Source: Oscillospiraceae bacterium
GTDB lineage: Bacteria; Bacillota; Clostridia; UBA1381
Assembly (NCBI GenBank): GCA_022508725.1
Contig: JAFLUR010000161.1
Coordinates: 1-5,448 of the forward strand
Length of the DNA: 5,448 nucleotides
Direction of reading: 5' to 3'
Every line of letters begins with the position of its first letter. Position 1 is the first letter of the stretch. The position numbers and the translations under genes were made by a program. Below are positions 4,638 through 5,448 of this stretch, piece by piece. Under the pieces are notes generated by a model that worked only from the letters and a program-made list of their open reading frames with translations, was not told the origin of the DNA and did not search any database.

Positions 4638-5448
4638 ATGTTATTCAGCAGATTGGCGGGAGAGGATTGGAAAAAGGAGCATGATGATTTCGATGTCACC
4701 GGTATATGCTATGATTCCAGAAATGTTGAAAAGGGAAATGTATTTGTAGCGATAAAGGGATTGGTTCAGGACGGACATAAATATGCGAAAATGGCGGAGG
4801 AAAAGGGAGCGGCGGTCATAGTTGCCGAGGATAAGGTTGATGTGAACATTCCGGTTTTTTACGTTGAGAACACCAAAAGGACCATTGCGGAAATGTCCGC
4901 CGAGTTTTTCGGAAATCCGTCCGGGAAATTCAAGCTTATAGGAGTTACGGGAACGAACGGAAAAACAACGACGACTTATCTGATAAAAAGCATATTTGAG
5001 GCGGCGGGAAAAAGAGTCGGAATTATAGGGACAAATCAGAATATTATAGGTGATAAGGTGCTTATAACGCAGAGTACCACGCCTACCACCCCGAACGCGC
5101 TTGAGCTTCAGAAGCTGTTTGCGGAGATGGCCGAAGGCGGAGCGGAATATGTTGTTATGGAGGTATCGAGTCATGCGCTTGAGCTTGACAGGGTTTACGG
5201 CTGTGATTTTGATACCTGTATATTCACAAATCTAACCCGTGATCATCTCGATTTCCATAAAACAATGGAAAGATATTACGAAGCAAAGGCTAAGCTGTTT
5301 ACAATGTGCGGTACCGCGGTCATAAATATCGATGATGAGAGCGGAAAGAGAATTGCGGAGAGTGCGGAATGTAAAAAGGTCACGGTGTCGATAAACGAAC
5401 CGTCCGATATGCGGGGAAGGAATATAAGCGTATCTGCGGAGGGTATAC
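4638..5448 (+). CDS. murE: UDP-MurNAc-tripeptide synthetase MurE (N-terminal 270 residues, cut by window edge)
   Basis: MurE is a cytoplasmic ATP-dependent ligase that adds the third residue (meso-diaminopimelate or L-lysine in most species) to UDP-MurNAc-L-Ala-D-Glu. The visible part holds the N-terminal UDP-substrate domain (about 1-98, with YDSRNVEKGNVFVAIKG at 25-41), the P-loop VTGTNGKTTT (103-112), STTPTTPN (146-153), MEVSSHALELDRV (174-186) and FTNLTRDHLDFH (196-207). Next is YYEAKAKLF (213-221), whose K217 corresponds to the lysine that is carbamylated in Mur ligases. About 55% of the usual length is present. The motif that tells DAP from lysine specificity lies beyond the edge, so the added amino acid cannot be stated. 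AAGGAGG (4622-4628) lies 9 nt before the ATG and 19 bp separate the gene from the PBP gene, suggesting cotranscription. Confidence 0.95.
   Translation, partial: MLFSRLAGEDWKKEHDDFDVTGICYDSRNVEKGNVFVAIKGLVQDGHKYAKMAEEKGAAVIVAEDKVDVNIPVFYVENTKRTIAEMSAEFFGNPSGKFKLIGVTGTNGKTTTTYLIKSIFEAAGKRVGIIGTNQNIIGDKVLITQSTTPTTPNALELQKLFAEMAEGGAEYVVMEVSSHALELDRVYGCDFDTCIFTNLTRDHLDFHKTMERYYEAKAKLFTMCGTAVINIDDESGKRIAESAECKKVTVSINEPSDMRGRNISVSAEGI

Noticed and set aside
4641..5174. Long open frame on the minus strand (177 codons) opposite murE
   Set aside because: It lies wholly inside a gene with intact Mur ligase motifs and has no recognisable domain; a shadow frame.
1..5448. Mobile element, CRISPR array, tRNA, riboswitch or defence system
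   Set aside because: No transposase or integrase motif, terminal repeats, regularly spaced repeats with spacers, cloverleaf-like sequence or known riboswitch core was seen. The genes are a conventional dcw cluster with uniform codon use.

Overview
The window is the start of a division and cell wall (dcw) gene cluster, all on the + strand: a probable tail of an unrelated upstream gene, a regulatory region, then mraZ, rsmH, ftsL, a class B penicillin-binding protein of the SpoVD/PBP2 type, and the first 270 codons of murE, which runs off the right edge. The order mraZ-rsmH-ftsL-pbp-murE, strong AGGAGG-type ribosome binding sites, a PASTA-tailed class B PBP and a SpoVD-like cysteine pair all point to a Gram-positive, probably endospore-lineage Bacillota. 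Heavy use of ATA (Ile) and AGA (Arg) codons alongside many GCG/CCG/GAG codons suggests Clostridia rather than Bacillus, but the species cannot be read from the sequence.

Layout. Bases 1-103 hold an open frame ending in TGA that reads like the C-terminus of a protein. Bases 104-316 are non-coding: a weak terminator-like hairpin, phased A/T tracts that should curve the DNA, a very good sigma-A promoter (TTGAAA, 17 bp, TATAAT), then direct repeats in a strict 10-bp register across the expected transcription start. That register is the one described for MraZ operators, so this looks like an autoregulatory site for the whole cluster. Genes then follow closely: 37 bp between mraZ and the preferred rsmH start, 15 bp between rsmH and ftsL, 65 bp before the PBP gene and 19 bp before murE. 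No internal terminator was seen, so they are probably one operon.

How the genes work together. MraZ is the transcription factor thought to repress the cluster. RsmH methylates 16S rRNA. FtsL is a bitopic divisome protein that, with its partners, scaffolds and activates the septal transpeptidase. The class B PBP cross-links peptidoglycan at the septum and/or in spore cortex. MurE adds the third amino acid to the UDP-MurNAc peptide precursor. No mobile element, CRISPR array, tRNA or rRNA was recognised. The most interesting points are the MraZ-box-like repeat array, the single PBP that combines SpoVD-like redox cysteines with two PASTA domains, and the duplicated amphipathic unit at the end of FtsL.
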